From Rhododendron vialii (taxonomy: Eukaryota; Streptophyta; Magnoliopsida; Ericales; Ericaceae), in contig NC_080568.1 in assembly GCF_030253575.1 (NCBI RefSeq), forward strand, positions 7,675,501-7,739,500: a DNA stretch of 64,000 nt, given 5' to 3'. Below, in pieces: positions 11,927 to 24,792 of this stretch. Position 1 is the stretch's first letter; each line of letters starts with the position of its first letter. A model generated the notes under the pieces. That model was not told where the DNA came from. It searched no databases and was given only the letters and a program-made list of their open reading frames with translations. A program made the translations under genes and the position numbers.

Positions 11927-12863
11927 CTAAGTTTCAGATTTCTCAATCAATGGGTTGCTTCTACTAGGGCATGTCCTCGTGTTGTGCCCTTTTCCTAGGC
12001 ACATACGGCAAGTGTAAATGCGACTTTTAGGAGAATCAACAACTTTCATTGTATCAGCAACATATGCTTTTTGCCCGGTGGATAGCGGGCACGTCCTGCG
12101 ATTATGCCTGCTTTGACCGCATGTGCTGCAAAAATTATTCCTGGGAACTTTAGTTTTTGATTCAGCTGATTTTGACTTACTACAGGTTCTTCTATTATGC
12201 CCCTTTTCACCACATAACTGGCAGCTGAAGCGTCTGTCTATCGTGTCTTGAAGTTCAGGGCAGTAGTGCCTCCTATGCCCTTCTCGTCCACAGTTTGAGC
12301 AATAATATTTCACTCCTGCATAAACACAATGGATTTCAAGATTGACCAAAACTTGTATTCTAATCAGATAAAAAGGTTAACATTCTAACCATCAAAAGAA
12401 CATCTCGGGCAAGTCAGCACAAAATTAAGACGGTACAAGACATGCTCCGCCTATCAACAGTAGCTACCTATGGTTCTCGTTTTCCTTTATTTAATTATTT
12501 ATTTTTCTGTTGTTGCTCCACAAGTCACCTATAGTAGCTCTATCAAAAGTTTGGCAGCATTCAACTCATAGGCTGATGAGATTCCCATCATTTCCATATT
12601 CATGGTGAAATAGAGGATTCATTTTCTACCAAATACTATTCCAAGCATGAAATTTATGAGCCAGCAAATTCAGAAGCATCAGCAATCTCGATAAAGGATG
12701 TGTTCAGAACTTAAGGAAAGAGAGAGAGTGCAACGGATTTTTTTTTTCCGTCAAAAAGCAAGTGCAAATTTATTTTCTTCTCCTTTATCTTTCCCTGTTA
12801 TTCTTCTGTTTCCTATTTTCTTCCTAACCAAACAAGGAAAATTATTGTCCTTCTACTTTCCTT

Positions 12864-12900
<37 letters not shown>

Positions 12901-15900
12901 CAACCGAACAAAGAGTTAGGGAGAGAAATGGGAGAAGAACGGGCGTGGGGTGGGAGTAATACGTAAATTGGATCATATCCCTGTAATGTGAGTATGTGAC
13001 CAAAGTGATATACTCAGTATTAATCCCTACCAACATCAAACAGGGCACAGAGCTATGGTGATTCCAGATTCCCCATATTGGTTCTTAATCCTGGCACTGT
13101 ACAGAATTCTAACAAAACAGTCCATACAAATAATGCAAGTAAAAGAAAAAAGATATATGGGCATACAGTACTGGAGCAGACCTTTCATGGCAACACTTCT
13201 CCTGTGGCGGTTTTCTGGAACATGGAAGAAAGCTCTCATAGATTCAGATGCTTGTTTCCTTGCCTCCTCGGTCCGTTTTGCTTTCTGCGTTAAAGATATA
13301 TCAAATCTGAGCCTCTTTTTCAAAGCTATTCTGAGTAGGTAAATAGATTTTACCGTGAATAGCCAAACATTTTAAGCAGAGGTGTGCTTCATGCAGTCTT
13401 TAATTACATGCCATTGATTTTTCTAAATTCCACAACAGAACATTACACTTTTGCACATTACTCCGTCAAAAACAAAAAGTTCAGCCCAAAACAAAACTAA
13501 GGTATACTGAAGCACTACTTTTGGAATTGCCATCTTACTATAAAGAGAAATTCTAAGTACAAAGAAAATGTACCCCGAAAAGGAAAATTAACGGTACAGA
13601 TTTACTTTGAAGTGCATCTGTACCACTAATTTACCTTTTCAGGGTATCTGGGTATATTTTCTTTGTATCTAGAACTCCTACTATAAAACCCAGTCATCAA
13701 AGTACTTTTGGAATTGCCATCTTAATATAAAACCCAGTCATTTAAGGTTCGATGGGGCGGTTCAAGGTACACTTAAAAAAACACCTCAAATCTCAATCTC
13801 ATAGTTTCCGATCAATTTTTTATGATCTGAACCGTTCAATGTGTGCAGAATGTGATTTTCAGACTGCCTGCAAAAAATTAGCAAAAAATATGACCGGAAA
13901 GTGCTTATTTTAAGCAGTTTTTAATTGAACCGTTCATCAAATCTAAGCTAAAAACTGCTCAGATCAAGCCTTTCCCGGTCATTTTTTTTTGCTAATTTCT
14001 CACGGGTACCATTAAAATCACATTTTGATCACATTGAGACACTCGGATCATCAAAATTTGATCGGGAACTATGAGGTGTTTTTTTAGGTGTCTAATTAGT
14101 TGTCCTCGGAACTGCTCCGAAGGTTCAAAATACATGCATAAGCCATTATTGTAGTATAACATAACAATAAATACATACTTAATAGTTCAGATGTAAAAAA
14201 AACTGATAACATATTTCAGACCTTAATGGCAGCCACTCTTTGAGCGTGAAGCATTGGATCCCGATGGATGATCTTCATTCTATTACTAAACAGTCCAGTT
14301 TTAGCATTGAGGCTCTGAAACCATCCAACTAAACAACGAAGCTTAGATCCATGACCTAATCAATGTATCTATCCACGAAAACTAGCACCATAAAAATAAC
14401 AGATACGAAGACAAACTATAGTCACTGTGCAGACTATAGTTAGCAAACGAAACTAGAAGTAAGCAATAAATGGTCCAACAGCAACAGTTTCATGCACATA
14501 CAAAATGGACCAAAAACAAACCTTTAAAGATCTGCTGATCTTTAAACCAACTTCAGGGGGTGGAGACTGGTAGACACGCTTAGATTTCCGCTTCACATCC
14601 AACTTTAGGTCTAAATTGTCAACTTCATCATCTTCCTTTACTTTAAATGGTGAGCTGAAAAGGAGTAGATGTTAAAATGAACTTCTATCGACAAACACTA
14701 AAAGCAAATGGCAAGGTCAAGCAAAGAAACATACGTAAAACCTAATCCAACCAGAAATAGGTTCTGTATGTAATAAGTTCAGTATTGCATAGTAAATGAA
14801 GAGGGTGGGGTTTTTTTTGTCACAAACTGAAAATATGAGCTGGTTTATATTATTTATCAACACGAACTGTCACAACTCGTTTTTCTTTTGAAAAAAAAAA
14901 AGAATACAACTCAGTATCTCACATAACCTAATAAAACCACTATAAACCAGATTTTCTGCTCGGTAAATTAATAGCATATTGCATTATGTAAACAAAGGTA
15001 TAAGAAACAAGAAGAAAAGAATTACACAGAACGGGCTTTCTCCCATGGCTGTTCATCAATTGACTCTTCCCATATGACACGTTCTCCCAAGCACCTATGA
15101 CAAGTCTTTCCGCCCTGTCAGAATTGGAGCACCAAAACTAAGTGCAGTTTTTCAAACCTATAAAAAGCATATACACAAAGAGTGATGTCTTAGTAAAACC
15201 ACAATATTACCAACATTACTACGTAAAAACCACAGAAAGCAAAGTCCCCACACGATCCCGTGCCTATCAATTACCAGGAATGCTTGTATCCAATTCAAAA
15301 TATGTTATGTGCAAGAACATTTACCTTTCCATTACAATGTGAACAATCCAGTCTAGGTCTCTCTATTCCGCATTCTGTACATTGAGTATAGCCCCTTCCC
15401 CTGCAACTTGGGCAAGGTAACTCTCTGATATACTGGCCATTTGGACCAAACCAGGATCTAGGTTTTGGTAAATCAGCAGAAAGATTCCTGAAATCAAGAA
15501 GATACTACAAATCACCCCTGTTGTACATATGATGAGCAGTAGAATACGAGCAGCATGCCACTACAGCTTACTAACTGTCATCACTACTTAATTAGAATAT
15601 TCAATGTAAAGAAACATTCCTACAACACCTAAAAACGAGCATTGTTGTTCCAAACGGGAAGCAATGAAACAGAGAAGCTGCCAGATTTATAATTTGCAAT
15701 TCAAGGCTCAGTTTGGACTTGAGAAGCTTATACTTCATTTCCATGAGAGATTTGATGAGATGCATGGATCTGTGAGCTTGGAAATTCTCTCTCAAGGTTG
15801 ATACCATATTTCTACACCTTGAAGACCTTTGATAGCGATCAAATGCATTGGAGATTGATCTCGGAAGATTCTATACAGGGATTCAAGAATTCAAATCATG

Positions 15901-18900
15901 AAGATTCAAGCACTAGAAGTGCTTCACGAGAATTTGGCAAGGAGCTTCAGGAATTTTTTGCTTCTCTCATGTCTTTTTCCCCCAATGGGATTTTCCACAT
16001 ATATCCTTGTGTCATATGCTTTGATTGCTAAATCACTCGTGATAACTTGCATAGTCACACACCGTTTTGTACAGTTAAGTTGGTGTATAGTCTAATTGGA
16101 ATTCGACAAATTGGTTGGTTGAGATTGTAAGTTAAAATGGATAACTGATAATAGCAAATAAAATCCTCCTTTCTTTATAATGAGGTTTCTAATAAGGAGA
16201 ATACAATACTAAAGAGGCCCTTCACTCTAATAGCTTAGAATGTATATTGATGCATTGATTGGCAACAATACAACTTTATATCAAATCCAATAGATTTTTT
16301 ATTTTTTTTTGAAAAGTATCAAATCCAATATTATACACTACATTCAAATCTCACCATCTGCCTAATAAATGAAATAACTAGCACCTCTGTAGACACCCCA
16401 ATTTGGACCTATTAATTATCCTTAATTTGTGGCCTTGAGGCTCCCCGATGATGAAACGGAATCAAAACAGGACTTGGCTAAAGCTTGAACGATATTTCTT
16501 GGTCTTTTTCAAAACCAAAACCCTTTTTTTCTCAACACCCTGAGGGTAAAATGGGCACACATTTCAGTGTAAAAAATATCTTTGAATGAAATCAATTGGG
16601 TTGGAAAGAGGACTCAATCAGCTTTCCAGCTTCGAAAAACACCCAAAATCGAGTTCGGAAGTGTCCGTGACGCCCCTCTGAAGTTTGGCAGCCACTCCTG
16701 AGGTCTCGGGAGCGGTCCTGAGCGCCCAGGAGTGCCACTCTTGAGTTCTTAGGAGTACTGACAAGCCAATAGATGATGAGCTTGACCATTGACCATGGCT
16801 TTTTCAGATTTTTTAGATCTTTCAAACTTGCAATTCAAACTTGCACATCCCAGCAGTATGCAGGGAATCAAATCATGAAGATTTTTCCTCCCAAATCTCA
16901 TTTTTACTTTATCTTCATTTCAATTTCAAAATAAAACTTAGTCTTTTTTTCCCTATAAATACCCCATATCCTGCAAGAGCTGGGGCAGGAGATTTCTCTC
17001 TAACTCCTCCTCATTCTCTAAGAACCTAGCCTCCATCTTCTTCCAAACTTTTTCTAGGCAAATCCCCTTATTTTCCTAAAGTATTGTATTAAAAGGAAAC
17101 TCTAGAAAATTCCAAAAATATTTCAAGTCTTATGGAGTACTACATTTTGCCGCTGTTTTCCAGCCACATTATAGTCCACAAGTCCATTAAGAAGTGTAGT
17201 TCAAGCTCAACCAAAAGGGTATAAAATTTCACTTTTGTACCCAAGTCTGCTGTTTTTCCACTTCTGAAGGAAATCAGGGGCTCAGACCAGTTCATACTAG
17301 TTGTGAGCCACCTGATCTTGGTTTAAAAACAAGAGCAAAAGATCACAAAAAAAAAAAGAATTGTCAGTTTACTCGAGCCACTCCTGAGCGCCCTAGCGCT
17401 CAGGACTGTGCCCGAGCGCTCAGAACCTCTTTCATTCTCATTTTCCTTATTCTTGGTAATATCCAATGAGAAATGAGATGTTTTTGTAAATAAAGTGGTT
17501 TCCTTATGGCATGAAAGCGTAGATGTTCTATTTTCTGAAAGTTGGAAATCATTTTCTCCAATATTTGTCGAAGATCAAACGTTTTTACCATTATCAGAGT
17601 ATTGTGCTTTCAGAAAACAGAATATAAACACTAGTTGGTCAAAATGGGATATCCATATTCCACCTAGAGCAAAACTTGGTGTGCAGCTCACTCTTGAGCG
17701 CTCAGGACCGGTCTTGAGAGCCCAAGAGTGCCTCTTTTCTGCCGCAGTTTGTTTAGTCATCTATGATGTTCTTTGTGCATGACAATAGGTAATCGGTGTG
17801 CATTGGATCTTCCAGCGCCCAGTTAAGCTTGTTTTCAAGTGCAAGGAGGCAAGGCTAGGATGATTAAGACCAGTTCTTAACTGTTTAAACCCTTTGCTGA
17901 GCACTGGTGTAAATTAATAGTTTTATGTTCATGTTTTTAGTATTAGAATATGCTTGCTCTAACCAAAACTTGCAGGTTGGTTCAGCAGAGCTCCTGAACG
18001 CCCAAGACCACTCCCGAGCGCTTAGGAGTGATTCCAGTGGCAATTGCTTATTTTTCTGTTATCATTCATTTCATGTCGTTTCATTATCACATATTGTATG
18101 CATGCACATGCATACACCCTTTATTTGATATACCTGTAAATATGTGCCAACTGTTTTTATGAAACAAAATCTTTTGATGAAAATCCCACAAATATTGAGT
18201 AGAGACCGACCTCACATCGGGCGAGAGAGGTGCCGTAAAACCCTTCCCCTCTCGTAACCTGGCTTCTGAACCCAAAACAATCTCTAGTTTTCAAATTCAA
18301 GATTCATTTTCAAATAAAACGGTTTCTCAGGTAGCAAGCCTCAATTCCGGGTGGCGACTCTTCAATTTTTCAAAAACACTTCTTTCTTTTTCGGACCATC
18401 CCAAAGCCTTCCGGGCGGGTGCCGCGGGTAGCCCACAACGTCTTTCGCCCGCTTATGAATAACTCAGAAGAAGATCTATGTAAGGGGTCATTGACGATAT
18501 GAATATGGAAGTTACCCCTTTCTCTAACCGCTGAAAGCTTTTAAGAGATTTGATAGTCAATAACAAAATAACATTAAAAAGCTTAAGCTGTTGAGAGGGG
18601 GACACTTTAATAGTATAGATGCATATAAGAAAGTTGACATAGAAACGTTCTATGTTTGTAGGAAAGGGAGCTGACAATGGAGAGAAAGAGCTTAAACCTA
18701 GGCTGGAGATCGACTGCAAGTCCGAAGAGGTCTTCTGAGGGATCATACCCCACCTATCAAAAATAACAAAATAAGCATACACTAGTGTCATTTCCTTTCA
18801 GAAAAGCATAAACGCAAGTAGAGCAAAGTGATATATCTATCTGTTACACTGTTACTACTATAGAGGGAACACACATGTAGACATGAACGTCAATTTTGAG

Positions 18901-19722
18901 GCTGGCTCACCTTTTAGTTTCCAAAACTTCCCCTTGAACTAGCTAAAGAAACTACCAAGAAGAAAACAAAAATCACCACTTCTATTTTTCACATCTCAGA
19001 TTTCATTGGAGATTTATCTCAAAGGAAGATTTTTCATTCTCTTTCTCAAAGGAACATTTTTCATTCTCTTTCTTTGCATAATACGATTGGCACATGTATC
19101 GCGTGCGCCAAAGCATCTAGTCTATTACCTATTATCAATTGCTAATATTATAGGAATTTTTTCTGCCAGACCTAGGATGTTAGTATGTGTTAGATTACAA
19201 CGTAGGCCAACCTGCAACCCATAGGAGTCCAACCGCTGCTAAAGAGCAGTACACAACCATTGGGCCAAACCCCAAGGTCGATGATAATATTATAAATGGA
19301 ACACCATTTTTGCTGTTGACCGTCGGTTTTGAGGCTAAAATCACAGCTTCCCCACACCCCTCCCCCTCCCTAAACTACCTCTATAACTACCTAAAGAAAC
19401 TGCCAAGAAGAAAACCCAAACTGATTAATCTCCACAAACCTGTGAAAGAATTAAAACTCCCAATTCAAAGCGTCTAGTCTATCTATCTATGTGTGTGTGT
19501 AAAACATGAAATACTGAGAGAGAGAGAGAGAGATGCCTGGATATTGTTGGACGGCAGCGGGGAAGAATCATCGGTTAAGGAAGAAGAGATAGGCGAAGGG
19601 ACAAAGCTAATACTACTAGTATATCTCTTGGAATGGAGAAAAACCCAGAAACGGAAGGTTGTATTGAGTCTCCATTGAGGCACAAAAACTCCAACGGAGG
19701 ACCAAATCGACGACGACCACAT
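11927..19722 (-). CDS. DnaJ-like Cys-rich, NUMOD3-like, four-CCHC zinc-knuckle protein
   Basis: Eight minus-strand exons join in frame: 19722-19537, 18753-18698, 15487-15325, 15114-15026, 14654-14522, 14314-14222, 13284-13182 and 12315-11927 (404 codons with stop). Exon 1 reads as a Ser-rich transit peptide (MWSSSIWSSVGVFVPQ start); its donor would be a rare GC (CAG|GCATCT), so this exon is the least certain. Exon 2 has GYDPSEDLFGLAVDLQPR. Exons 3-4 carry CPSC, CTEC, CSHC and CHRC, a DnaJ-type zinc region. Exon 7 (RTEEARKQASESMRAFFHVP then ENRHRRSVAMKG) matches the NUMOD3 motif pattern. The last exon has four CX2CX4HX4C knuckles beginning CSNC, CQLC, CSTC and CRMC. This resembles plant zinc-knuckle proteins of the At5g20220 type. 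RNA binding or chaperone work in an organelle is inference. Confidence 0.88.
13545..13679. mobile_element. Small palindromic MITE with 8-bp target duplication
   Basis: 135 bp with inverted ends built on TACAAAGAAAATrTACCC. Flanked by the perfect duplication ACTATAAA (13537-13544 and 13680-13687). An 8-bp target duplication fits hAT elements. It lies in the intron between exons 6 and 7 of the zinc-knuckle gene. A diverged second copy of the flanking sequence follows at about 13700-13745. Confidence 0.75.
13748..14130. mobile_element. Palindromic MITE in the zinc-knuckle gene
   Basis: Inverted arms face each other: a block with AAAAAAACACCTCA and ATAGTTTCCGATCAA near 13770-13817, and its complement near 14057-14095. 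A second inner inverted pair with AAGTGCTTATTTTAAGCAG and CGGTCATTTTTT lies between them. Ends are approximate and I found no clean target duplication. Confidence 0.55.
15500..16387. other. Intron sequence left of the solo LTR, nothing recognised
   Basis: This is part of the long intron 2 (15488-18697) of the zinc-knuckle gene. Open frames on both strands are short and lack family features. Confidence 0.5.
16388..18437. mobile_element. Probable solo LTR (Ty3-type) in intron 2 of the zinc-knuckle gene
   Basis: The segment begins TGTAGACACCCCAATTTGG and ends GGGTAGCCCACA, that is TG...CA. Flanks are ACCTC at the left and ACGTC at the right, a 5-bp duplication with one mismatch. It contains several imperfect copies of GAGCGCyCAGGAsTG near 16700, 17390, 17695 and 17990. 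No gag or pol is present, so I read it as a solo LTR of about 2.05 kb. The right boundary is the less certain one. Confidence 0.65.
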
Positions 19723-19778
19723 TTCTCTACGAATTCATTCATTAATTCATTCACGCGTACAGAGAGTCTGGCAATCAA

Positions 19779-19809
19779 AGAAACGAAACGAAACGAAACG
19801 AAACGAAAC
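19779..19809. repeat. (GAAAC)n microsatellite
   Basis: Five to six GAAAC units lie about 60 bp upstream (in the minus-strand sense) of the proposed start of the zinc-knuckle gene, in its 5' UTR or promoter. Confidence 0.9.
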
Positions 19810-21189
19810 AAATACAAAGAGAATGATCCTTGTTATTGATAGAGAGAAGTGATTACAATCTTCAATCCTGTCTCGCCTGTGCGTGTGTGTGGATAACAAA
19901 GAGACAAGCGGGCTCGACTTTTCGCTCCTCCAGCTTTACAATGCGTCTTATGCAAAGTTGTCGAGTAATTATTCGATGGTCCGAGACCATCATTAGGTGG
20001 AATTTCGAATAGGTACGTAAACGAATCGAGCAGCTCGCCGGATCAGTTCATTAAAGCTTGAATCGTTTAGTAAATAAGTCAAGTTTGAGTTCGAATTTTT
20101 GGCTTGTTTACTAGCTCGACTTGTTCTACAAAAACTCGGCTCATTAAGGATGACCCGACTCGATTAAAGAGGCTCGTTTAATAAAAAACTAAGCCGAACT
20201 CGAGTTTTACACCCCCTATTTCCGGCTACACATTTCTGTGAGATCGTTCATATACTTAGTGGTAGACTGCACAAGAATGTATAGTTATAAATAGTCTGAA
20301 TTTCCACGTGATGTACTCTCAGACTATTATATTATTTCACAAAGTTATCAATCTCGTAAGTGTTATCTGCTGGAACTTTACGTACTAATTTCTATGATTC
20401 TATCTCGGTACCGTTTTTAAATTTATTCTAATTTTGATATCTTTAATATAGTTGTATATAATTGCAAAACTTGGAGTGAGAAATAAAATCAATTAGGGGT
20501 GTTTTCGGTAGTGAATAAATTATTGAAAAATGTTAAGTTATTTCCGATAATGAATAAGAAGTTAATGGTTTGTGAGTAGAGTTACTATACCAAAAACAGT
20601 GTTTGTTGATAACTTTTTTGTTAGTGAAAACGATATGGTAAAATACTGAAACTTTTTTGTTAGTGAAAACAAAATACTAGTAAAATGTGTTAAATTTTTA
20701 ATATTTTTTGTTAGTGGAAACAGAGCCTAAGAATATTTTAATTCGCCTTAATACTATTTCTAATAACAAATTAACATGATTAAGGTGTCGTTCCGATTTA
20801 CCCCCTTAAAAAATAAATACTCCACTTATTTGTAATTTTCAAACTTAAAAAAAAAAAGTCTTACTGAAATAAAATAAATATAAGCAATATGGGTCTAGTT
20901 TTATCGAGATCTATCAAACCCTGCAACAAATTAATGGAAAAATTATTTTCGTAAACCCATTATTTTTAAACTTTAAAATATGTCCTTATTTTTTAAGTAC
21001 TTATTTTGGAATGTGAAATTCCGCTAAGGTTCTTATTTTTTAAGTACTTATTTTTTGCATTATGAGACATGTTATTCTCTCACAATACATCACTTTTAAT
21101 TTAAAAAATAAGTACTTATTTAAAACTTCAATTGAAGTTTGAAAAAAAAAATTAAAAGAAGAAGAAGAAGACGACTTGATTGTTTATTA
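19810..21189. other. Intergenic sequence with TE remnants
   Basis: From about 20000 to 20217 the sequence has blocks such as CTCGTTTAATAAAAAACTAA and ends in TTTTACACCCCCTA, the look of a hAT-type end. I found no left end or target duplication. From 20400 to 21180 it is AT-rich with recurring AAGTACTTATTTT, which I do not recognise as a gene. Confidence 0.45.
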
Positions 21190-22089
21190 TAGAGGTGGCA
21201 AACAGGCGGGTCTGGGTGGGTTGAAACGAGTCGTGGGTCAAATATGGGTCAAAAAGTAAATGGGATGAAACTGGTCGTATTGAATATGGGTCAAGCCAAA
21301 CCCGGCCCGGCCCCGGCTTGTTGTTGTTGTTGTTGTTGTTGTGTTTTTGTGTTTTTGTTTTGTTTTGTTTCCTTCCCCCCCCCCCAAACTCTGATTTGTC
21401 TCAATAAGGGGATTCAGGAAAGTAAAATTTTTTTTATTTGTGACTTGTACCTTTTCGGTTCCTCTGATCGCAATGAATCAATAAGTTACAAAAATTTGAC
21501 GTAAAATTAACAAATGAAAAAAAATGTAGTAATAATAAATCACTCTCAATTTATTCGAAAAGCTAGCAGTAACTAATTAGTAAGTCTTGGTCTAAATTTT
21601 CAGAGCTTCGGTTTTTCCTCGTCGGTCAGCTCCTTCGTTTCTTCGTCAATGGTTACTGTTTTTGTCTTTTCAAAAAGATATAAGTTTCGATCAAAAATTT
21701 TTATTTTTTTGATTCTTCTTGACGAGATGAATTAATAAGCTACAAAAGTATGATACAAAATTATTAAATATGAAAAAATCTTGATTAAAGACAAAAAAAA
21801 AAATATAAGTCATTTTGACTTGCCAAATCCAGATTTGTTTCAGTTACTTCCTCCGTCCTTTTTTAAATGTCCTACTTCATAACTCCAACTTATTAAAAAA
21901 ATATCATCATTATAATTGAAGTAAATAATGAAGACCGAATTTCGTAGGCATGGGTCTTTTAGTTCTAACCCATATTGGACCCATTTTTAATCCATCTAAA
22001 TCCATTATACAATATGGGCGTGTTGGGTTGAGTTATAAGTGAACGAATTTGGACGGGTTAAGAAATATGGATTGTAATTGCCACCTCTA
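21190..22089. mobile_element. Non-autonomous hAT element, 900 bp
   Basis: The ends are TAGAGGTGGCAA and its complement TTGCCACCTCTA. Flanking 8-mers are GTTTATTA (21182-21189) and ATTTATTA (22090-22097), a hAT-size duplication with one mismatch. The interior has a (GTT)n run near 21320, a C run near 21376 and GGGTC-rich ends. No transposase frame is seen. Confidence 0.82.
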
Positions 22090-22559
22090 ATTTATTAATA
22101 ATATTCAAGGGCATTTCAGTCAATTAATAATAAAAATAAACGGGGTTAGTGTGGATTTAACAGTATAGGAGAATCTGAACGATAGTTTTAAAAACAAAAG
22201 AGGTTAGTGTCATTTCAGAAACTTTAGGAGAAATTTCTGCAATTTTCAGAAACCTCAGGAAAGATTAGCGAAATTTGGACCCGAGATCATCCCGCATGCC
22301 AGTGGTGACGAGCGATCGATCCAACCGTTCATATCAACAATTGACAGTTCGGATCATTATTTAACCAGATTAGATCTAAGCCGCGAGCTACTCGACACCG
22401 CTGCCCGTGCTTTGGTACCATCTCCGATTCCGTGAAGTACAGAGACATACGCGATATATATACGTATCCGTCGATGTCGTGTCACTGGCAACTTGGCAGA
22501 AGCAGCCACAGGAATAGAATACTAGAAAACAAACAGTACAAAATACCCTAGTTGGACAG

Positions 22560-22761
22560 CCACCGTGTTGGGGACCCCCGACCTCAAATATCTCTCTCTC
22601 TCTCTCCAACAATTTCTTTCCTGCTTGAGAATCTCTCTCTCTCTCTCTCTCTCTCTCTGATCTCACCCGTCTCCTGCACATTTGATCAACCGATCCGATC
22701 GTCTGAGTCAGAGAACATCAAGCAGAGAGTCACCTGTACTCGCCGCGTTTTGCTCGGAAAG
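22560..22761 (+). promoter_or_regulatory. Probable 5' UTR exon of the RAD6-type E2 gene
   Basis: A CT-rich leader with two (CT)n runs (about 22592-22606 and 22630-22658) ends in GCTCGGAAAG followed by GTGAGAG, a good donor. The matching acceptor is CCAATGAACAG at 25344, ten bases before the ATG. A leader intron before the start codon is the usual layout for plant UBC1/UBC2 genes. The transcription start is not resolved. Confidence 0.6.
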
Positions 22762-22819
22762 GTGAGAGAATTCTTCGTTTGTTAAGAACTTTCTATTTCC
22801 TTTAAAAACCATATTGATT

Positions 22820-24600
22820 TGTTGTAGTTTGATTGGATGAATCTACCTATGAATCTGAAGACCTTAATAAAGCCGTGCTTATTGACGATTGCAAACCCTA
22901 ATTTTGGCCTCGGAGTTTTAGTTGACATCCCTTTTAGCCAGGAAATGGTTACTTAATTGTGGATCTGTGATATAAATTTGGGCACTTTTTAATTGTTTGA
23001 TTCGATGAATCTACTTAGGTGCCTAAAGACCTTAATTAAGTCGTGCTTAACCCTAATTTTTTGTACCAATAAAAAACCCTAATTTGTAGCCATGGAGTTT
23101 TAGTTGACGTCCCTTTTGGCTTGGAAACGGTTGTTATGGATCTGTGATTTATTCTTCAATCATAGGGAGATGGGGGTAGTTTTTAATTGTTTGACTCGAT
23201 GAATCTACCTATGTGCCTAAAAACCTTCATTAAGTCGTGCTTTTGGTGATTGCAAACGGTAATTTTTTTTTTTGTACCAGTAAAAAACCCCTAATTTTAG
23301 CTTTGAATTTTTGGTTGACATATTTTTTAAGCTTGGTAATGGTACTTAATGGTGGATCTGTAGTTTGCTGGTGGTACTTTTTAATTGTTTGATTGGATTA
23401 ATCTACCTATGTGCCTAAAGACCTTAATTTTTTCATGCTTTTGCAACCCCTAATTCTAGCTATATGGAGTTATAGTTGATATCTCTTTTTACCTGGAAAT
23501 TGTACTACATGGTGGATCTGTTATTTGTTAGTGAGTGATTGGAAGATGAGGGGTATTTTTTTAATTGTTTGATTGGATGGATCTACATATTTTCCTAAAG
23601 ACCTTGAGTTAGTTCTGTGTTTGATGATTGCTAATCATAATTTTTATTTAACCATGAATTCTAATTGACTTCTCTTTGAGCTTGGAAATGTTACTTAATG
23701 GTGGATTTGTGATTTGTTGGTGAGTGATTTGGTTATGTGCGGAAGTTTATTTGATAGTTTCATTAGATGAATCTACCTATGTGCCTGAAGACCTTTTTAG
23801 TCGTGCTTTTGGTGATCACAAACCCTAATTTTAGCTATGGAGTTTTCATTGACATCTCTTTTAGCTTGGAAATGGTACTTGATGGTGGATGTGTGATTTG
23901 TTGGTGAGTGATTGGAAGATGAGGGTATTTTTTGAGTTGTTTGATTAGATGAATCTACCTATTTGCCCCAAAGACCTTAATTGAGGCGTAATTGAGGAGT
24001 GCTATCCCTTATTAACAGTGAATTGTTAGTCAACATCTCTATTAGATTGGAAATGATGATTAATGGTGAAAAGAAGGGAGAGGGGCTTAAGCTTCCTCTT
24101 CTATTCAGCAAGGGAAGTAATCTGTGATTAGCTGGGGAGTGATATGAAGATGATGGGATTCTTTTTAGTTGTTTTATTGGATAAATCTACTATGTACCGT
24201 AAGACCTTAATTGAGGTGTAATTGATAAGTGCAGACCCTTATTCTGACTATGAATTCTTAGTTGACTTCTCTGCCAGATTGGAAATGGTATTTAGTGGTG
24301 GATCCGGGGTTTGCTCGTGAGTGATGGGAAGATGAGTGGGCAGTTTTTAACTATTTTGCTTGGTCTTTATACATGTCTCCAAAACAAATTCGTCGTCAAC
24401 TCCTTGTTGCTTGTAAATCGCGGGAAATGTGCATATAGTTGAATGAACTATGTTCTAAATTGTACCTAGGGAATCTGCTTATATATTGAAAGACCTTGTT
24501 GGAGTAGTGCTTGATGAGTGCAAATCCTATTTTAGATAGGAATAGTAAGTTGACTCATTCGTTCAGTAAGAAATGGTATTTAGTGGTGGATCAAGTGTTT
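22820..24600. repeat. Nine degenerate tandem units in the 5'-UTR intron of the E2 gene
   Basis: The intron 22762-25344 is built of units of mostly 165-200 bp anchored by GATGAATCTACCTATGTGCC or variants. Anchors are at about 22838, 23004, 23198, 23396, 23578, 23766, 23948, 24178 and 24468. Units carry AAAGACCTTAATT, GTCGTGCTTTTGGTGATTGC, CCCTAATTTTAGCTATGGAG, GTTGACATCTCTTTTAGC and GGTGGATCTGTGATTTG in the same order. Exact telo-box motifs (AAACCCTAA) occur at 22893, 23074 and 23820 within units. The copies are strongly diverged, so the array is old. Confidence 0.85.
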
Positions 24601-24792
24601 TGTCGTGACCGATTTGCAGATGTGATTTGACTCTAAACTTACATCCTGGGTCTCTTTCCTTATCAACTTACTGTTGTTTCTGAATGAAGTATGGATCATA
24701 GTTTAATTAGACTGAAATATTATAAGTTATCAACTTGAGTAATCAATGTACATTATTGTGGAGCTCTGACAAGAAATTTTCGAGTTTTGCTA

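Noticed and set aside
16388-18437. Search for a full LTR retrotransposon around the TGTAGACACCCC end
   Set aside because: No gag or pol frame, primer site or second LTR is present; only a solo LTR can be supported.
18453-18791. 112-codon minus-strand open frame
   Set aside because: The real exon 18753-18698 of the zinc-knuckle gene uses another frame here; this open frame is its shadow.
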